Shown: piece after piece, positions 51,874 through 55,712 of the stretch
Layout of the letters: each line of letters begins with the position of its first letter
Numbering within the stretch: position 1 is the first letter of the stretch
DNA from: an uncultured Paracoccaceae bacterium
Lineage (GTDB): Bacteria; Pseudomonadota; Alphaproteobacteria; Rhodobacterales; Rhodobacteraceae
Assembly (NCBI GenBank): GCA_937924905.1
Contig: CALDUK010000040.1
Span: 1-55,712, forward strand
Direction: 5' to 3'
Length of the DNA: 55,712 bases
The notes under the pieces: model-generated
Told to the model about the DNA's origin: nothing
Database searches by the model: none
The model's input: only the letters and a program-made list of their open reading frames with translations
Position numbers and translations under genes: made by a program

Positions 51874-53288
51874 GTGGCAGCCCGGTGCAAAAGCCGTGCG
51901 ATCAAAGGCTGTCTCACCCAGGTCAGAACCAGTGCCATAAGCACCATGAACGTCGATCCAAACCCGGCCGCCACAGCGATCTTCGGGCGCGGTGAACTGG
52001 CGCGTTCGGGAAGTGACGCATCCGCCAGAACCTGAACCAGCGGATAGGATGCATAAACCTCGGCCTTGGATGTATCCGTGCGCGCAAGAGCGGATGCAAA
52101 GACCGCCTCGGCCACCTGATAATCCCGCGAAAGATCGTCAAGCCGCGCGGCCTGCGGGGCAAGACGGGCAATCCGCTCGTCCAGCGCATTCAGTTGATAT
52201 TCGACCGACCGCAATGTCGCGGCCTTGTTTTCACAAAGCGTGGCCAACGTGACCAATTCGGACAACAACGCGGTGCGCGCGGCCCCCGGTGCGAAATCCA
52301 ATTCGGTGGACATCAAGGCAACCCGGTCACCGGCCAGTTGGCGGCTGCGCGCGGCAAGCTGGGATTGCGTCCCCGCCACCGTATGCCCTGCACTGCTGAC
52401 CACCGGATGGCGCGCGCCGAACCGGCCCCGCGCTTCTGCCAGAACAGATGTTTGTTCCGCCAGCGTTTGCGCCAGAACGCGGACCTCGGGGTCCGCCAGC
52501 AGGCGAAGGTTTACCGATGCGGTTTCAGCATCCGTTCCCAGTTGACCCGCAAGCGCGCCCATCGACGCGTCCGCTGCCGCTTTTTCGGATCGCGCGTTCT
52601 GGACGCGCACCACCAAACGGTCCCGTTCGGCGACAATATCTTTAAAGTGGTCATAACTAAGAAGACCACTGTCCATTTGAACCAAGGCGATGTCCTCGCG
52701 CAGATCGTCAACCGCCTGTTGATAATCAACAATGGCCACTTCGGCGGCGCGCGCGCGGTGGTCCAGTTCATCTTGCCGCAATGCGTCCAGTTCTTCGGCA
52801 AACACAGTCAATATGGCGGCCGCACGGGCCTGCGCGTCGCGGGGCGACGGGCCCGACATGGAAAAGTGGATCAAAGACGTTTCATCCACCAGTTTGATAC
52901 GCGGGCTGCCAAGCGCACCGCGGGCCACGCCCAGGGCTGCGGCGGCCCGTTCCAGCGTGCGATTGGCCGCCAGCAGCCGCTTATAGGTTTGCGTCGGACT
53001 GATCCGGGACGACGAAAATGCCGACGACGCCGACGAAGACGCCTGCCCCAAATCCGTGAGATTGACCGACGCCTGTGCACCCGACCCGGGTAGAATGAGA
53101 GAGACATCTGAAATGAACGTTTCAGGGGTCAGGCGCACATATGCAATGATCGGAGCCCAAAGCGCGGAGGCCGCCAGAGCAAAAATCAAGGCATATCGAG
53201 GCAATCGCCCAGCATCATCGACGCGCCCGCCGGTCAAAAGCCGGGCAAGGTTCGGGCGGGTTCGAAACAGTTTGAAAGTCTTCAACAT
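51870..53288 (-). CDS. Chain-length determinant protein (GumC/Wzz type)
   Basis: 472 residues. Two membrane helices (about 33-52 and 440-462) enclose a long periplasmic part. Coiled-coil segments with many Ala, Glu and Arg fill about 170-420 (LDALRQDELDHRARAAEVAIVDYQQAVDDLRED, AATLRSVEYQLNALDERIARLAPQAARLDDLSRDYQVAEAVF). No Walker motifs follow, so it lacks the tyrosine-kinase half of Wzc. An S-rich stretch (ASSSASSAFSSSR) near 90 is unusual. It sets EPS chain length and links inner membrane to export. ATG 53288 has AGGAG. It lies directly downstream of the response regulator, with a regulatory box between. Confidence 0.87.
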   Translation of the reverse strand: MLKTFKLFRTRPNLARLLTGGRVDDAGRLPRYALIFALAASALWAPIIAYVRLTPETFISDVSLILPGSGAQASVNLTDLGQASSSASSAFSSSRISPTQTYKRLLAANRTLERAAAALGVARGALGSPRIKLVDETSLIHFSMSGPSPRDAQARAAAILTVFAEELDALRQDELDHRARAAEVAIVDYQQAVDDLREDIALVQMDSGLLSYDHFKDIVAERDRLVVRVQNARSEKAAADASMGALAGQLGTDAETASVNLRLLADPEVRVLAQTLAEQTSVLAEARGRFGARHPVVSSAGHTVAGTQSQLAARSRQLAGDRVALMSTELDFAPGAARTALLSELVTLATLCENKAATLRSVEYQLNALDERIARLAPQAARLDDLSRDYQVAEAVFASALARTDTSKAEVYASYPLVQVLADASLPERASSPRPKIAVAAGFGSTFMVLMALVLTWVRQPLIARLLHRAAT

Positions 53289-53378
53289 CTGGGCGCTCCT
53301 TTGCCCAGATATGTACCGCATGGATCGCAATCGCGCGCGGTCGATCAGGTATAGAACGCATGCCCGGAAGCATCGCAG

Positions 53379-53397
53379 CCTATACCAAAGGATAGGT
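53379..53397 (+). promoter_or_regulatory. Candidate EPS-regulon box, copy 3
   Basis: CCTATACCAAAGGATAGGT differs from the 2372 copy at only two positions over 19 bp. It ends at the last base of the response-regulator gene and lies 91 bp upstream of the chain-length gene start, a suitable place for activation of that leftward gene. Confidence 0.5.
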
Positions 53398-54002
53398 CAG
53401 AAAAGCCCGGCTTCCTTTGCCGCCAAAGCTGCCTGGGTTCGGTTCTTTGCCCCAAGCTTGCGACAGGCGGTTTTTACGTGAAGCTTGACAGTGACTTCCT
53501 GCAAATCGACCTCGCGCGCGATTTCCTTGTTCGACAACCCGCGACACAAACCATCAACAACCTGCATTTCCCGTTCGGTCAGCACTTTTGCCAGTTCATG
53601 GGGTTCGTCTTCTGTCACCTCTGTCATAAACTTGACCGGGGCATAGACTTCGCCCTCGCCCATGAACCGGATCGCGTTTACCAGCGATTTGGCACCCATG
53701 GTTTTTGGCACAAACCCAATCGCACCTTCATCCAGCGCCTGTTGCGCGACGCTTCGGTCCGCCGAACCTGACAGAATGGCCACATGGGCGCTTGTCGCAG
53801 CCTTCATCTTTTCCAAACCGGCAAGCCCATCCATCCCCGGCATGCTGTAATCCAAAAGGACAAGATCAAACCCGTCCTCAACCCGGGCAAGGGCTTCGTG
53901 CAGATCATTCACCGCCACGACGTCAAAGTCGTCCTGTTGGGTCAGAAAGGCTTCGATCGTATCCCGGACCAGTTCGTGGTCGTCCGCCAGCAATATGCGC
54001 AA
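53397..54002 (-). CDS. LuxR/NarL-family response regulator
   Basis: 201 residues. Receiver domain 1-120 with the acidic pocket ADD (residues 6-8), phosphoacceptor Asp51 in LLDYSMPGMDG, Ser/Thr site ILSGSAD and Lys in VPKTMGA. The LuxR-type helix-turn-helix (about 140-200) reads LTEREMQVVDGLCRGLSNKEIAREVDLQEVTVKLHVKTACRKLGAKNRTQA. The start is TTG 54002 with GGAGG 8 nt upstream. It begins 26 bp after the stop of the LOV hybrid kinase and so forms an operon FIST-kinase-regulator. It is the best candidate to bind the three shared boxes and drive EPS genes. Confidence 0.93.
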   Translation of the reverse strand: MRILLADDHELVRDTIEAFLTQQDDFDVVAVNDLHEALARVEDGFDLVLLDYSMPGMDGLAGLEKMKAATSAHVAILSGSADRSVAQQALDEGAIGFVPKTMGAKSLVNAIRFMGEGEVYAPVKFMTEVTEDEPHELAKVLTEREMQVVDGLCRGLSNKEIAREVDLQEVTVKLHVKTACRKLGAKNRTQAALAAKEAGLF

Positions 54003-54028
54003 CTCTTACGCCTCCGTGAGATTCTGCT

Positions 54029-55701
54029 TTAGGTTGTTGCCTCAAGAACGGCTGCCAGCAGCTTATCCTTGTTCACCGGCTTCTGCAAAACGGCGACCGC
54101 ATTGGACAGCCTGCGGTCTGTCAGGCGGCGCGCAAGTGCGCTTACGACGATCACGGGCAAGTCAGGTACGGTCTGTTCCAGACGCGCAATCAGATCGCCG
54201 CCGTTCATTTCGGGCATATCATAATCCGTGATCAAACAGGCCCAGCCGTCCGGGTCTTCTTCAATCGTTTCAATCGCAATCTCGGGTGCGTTGGTTTCGG
54301 CAACCTCATACCCGCCATCAGACAAAACCGTGGCAATGGCCGTGGCGACGTCTGGCACGTCATCCAACACAAGAATGGGCAAGTTGACCCGGGGTTTCTC
54401 AATCCGGGACGGGCGACGCTTGGTCTGCGGACCTTTGGGTGAAATCGGCCACCACACGGTAAACCGCGTGCCCCCGCCGGCCCGGGTGCCGACCTCAAGA
54501 AGCGCATCGTTGTTGTTCAGGATTGATCCGACAATCGCCAGTCCCAGCCCTGTGCCGGAATTGCCTTTGGTCGTGAAATACGGCTCAAGAACCCGCTCCA
54601 GCGTGTCCTCCGACATGCCCTTTCCGGCATCTTCAACCGCAATCGCAGCATAGGTTTGATCTGGTTTCGCACTGCCCACAACAATCTTGCCATCAGCCTC
54701 GGACGGCACAGCGCGGCGCACCGACACCTGCACTTCGCCCGGCATGCCTTCATGCGCGTCGATCCCGTTGACGACCAGGTTCATAACAACTTGCAAAATG
54801 TCAGTCTGGCTGGCTTCCACAATCAGCGGCGTGTCCCGAAGTGACGCGGTCAACCGCACACCGCGCGGCGCACCCCCCCGGGCAAGATCCACAGTATTTC
54901 GCAGAATGGCCCCCAGTTCGACGGCTTCGGGCGATTTCTCGCGGTCCCCAAGATCAAGAAACCCATCCGTCAATTCAGCCGCACGTTGCGCGGCAAGTTG
55001 TATCCGGTTGACCGCATCGCGCGCCGAAGGATCAAGCCCCTGTGACGCTTCAATCAACGAGGCCGAGCCCAAAATGGCGGACAGCAAATTGTTAAAGTCA
55101 TGCGCCAACCCGGCTGACACCTGATGCAAACGTTCCTGTATCTGCGCGCGATCCAGACGCCGTTGCAACTGCGCACGGTCTTCGGTGTTGCGGCGACGTT
55201 CGGTGATGTCCCGAACAATCAGCACGCTGCCCACATCGGGGACAAGGCTCAGCGAAACGTCATGGACAAAAACCGACCCGTCCAGCGTTGTCTCCATTTC
55301 ACCGCGCCAAAGCCCGGTTCTTTGAAGCCAGGCCTCATGCGCGGCAAGATCATCAAGCGACGCCGGGTCGTAAAACGCCGTCCACTTCCGGCCCAGCACC
55401 TGTTCCTCGGACGCCAAACCCCAAAGCGACAGCAAACTTGGGTTCACATCAATCAACCGCCCATCGGCATCGCCTATCGCGACACCATCCTGGCTGCGCT
55501 CAATCGCGGCCAGTCTTTGGCGCAAAGCACGTTCGTTAACTTTGACCTGCGTGATATCCGACGCCGCCACAACACAGCCTTCATCCGGCATCGCTCGTGA
55601 GCGAAGGATAAACTGGCGCCCATCCAAGGTGGACACTTCGTGGTTGGTCGGCTGCGAAAACACAGCCGTCGGGGTCATGGCGGGATCAAAGGGGCGATCA
55701 C
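54029..55701 (-). CDS. Hybrid LOV histidine kinase, C-terminal part (PAS-HisKA-HATPase-REC), continues from 1
   Basis: The kinase half of the gene that begins at 1107. Numbered along the joined 908-residue chain, this part (from residue 370) completes the second PAS domain (to about 410) and adds a third PAS (about 418-525, GVAIGDADGRLIDVN). HisKA follows with VSAGLAHDFNNLLSAI (His552). The HATPase has an N box (QVVMNLVVNGIDA), VEDAGKGM and GTGLGLAIVGS. A C-terminal receiver carries Asp844 in LITDYDMPEMNG and Lys in LQKP. Being hybrid, it may pass phosphate on via the LuxR-type regulator next door or a phosphotransfer protein elsewhere. The frame is unbroken through the 53-bp terminal repeat. 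Bases 55702-55712 diverge from the expected continuation at 54-64. Confidence 0.92.
55649..55701. repeat. Terminal direct repeat, right copy
   Basis: Exact copy of bases 1-53. Beyond it, 55702-55712 (AGGGGTAAATA) does not match 54-64. Length and position suggest an assembly overlap of a circular molecule, with an unreliable last 11 bases. Confidence 0.9.
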
Positions 55702-55712
55702 AGGGGTAAATA

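Noticed and set aside
51870..53288. Wzc tyrosine autokinase
   Set aside because: The chain ends soon after the second membrane helix; there are no Walker A/B motifs or Tyr-rich tail.

Overview
The window looks like an almost complete circular replicon of a GC-rich alphaproteobacterium, most likely a marine roseobacter (Rhodobacterales). It has a full repA-repB-repC block with a parS-type palindrome, and roseobacter-typical cargo: taurine uptake, choline-sulfate use, homogentisate degradation and a seven-subunit-type Mrp antiporter. The first 53 bases (1-53) recur exactly at 55649-55701. Joining the ends there restores one uninterrupted 908-codon reading frame, giving a circle of about 55,648 bp. 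The last 11 bases (55702-55712) do not fit this join and may be an assembly tip. I saw no relaxase, type IV secretion genes, transposase, tRNA, rRNA or CRISPR array.

Layout: (1) An exopolysaccharide (EPS) and signalling region spans the join. On one side are Wza-like export, Wzx flippase, three glycosyltransferases, a Wzy/WaaL polymerase-ligase and a GumC/Wzz chain-length protein (45105-53288). On the other are a WecG-sugar transferase fusion and GalU (2534-4767). Between them, on the minus strand, lie a FIST-domain (NosP-like) protein, a hybrid histidine kinase with a photoactive-type LOV domain, and a LuxR-family response regulator. A 19-bp motif occurs in three intergenic regions of this block. 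(2) A globin, the mrp/mnh operon, and an operon of an unusual glutamyl-tRNA synthetase, GluQ, GalT and GalK (4764-16068). (3) repABC with parS and a probable antisense RNA (16238-19692). (4) Choline sulfatase, choline dehydrogenase, a thioredoxin-like protein and TauABC (19859-26970). (5) A homogentisate operon (27335-31458). (6) A cluster of exported or membrane proteins, mostly of unknown function, including a protein with FG/Gln repeats and a trypsin-like protein (31468-38597). (7) A guanidine-I riboswitch followed by an ABC transporter, a guanidine-hydrolase-type ureohydrolase and two small His-containing proteins (38843-43512). (8) An RhlE-type RNA helicase (43568-44779).

Working model: light (LOV) and possibly nitric oxide (FIST) feed one phosphorelay whose response regulator controls EPS assembly through the shared motif. 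GalU, GalT and GalK would supply UDP-sugars. The remaining modules add nitrogen, sulfur and carbon scavenging and ion/osmotic balance. The domain calls and motifs are visible in the sequence; the regulatory wiring is inference.
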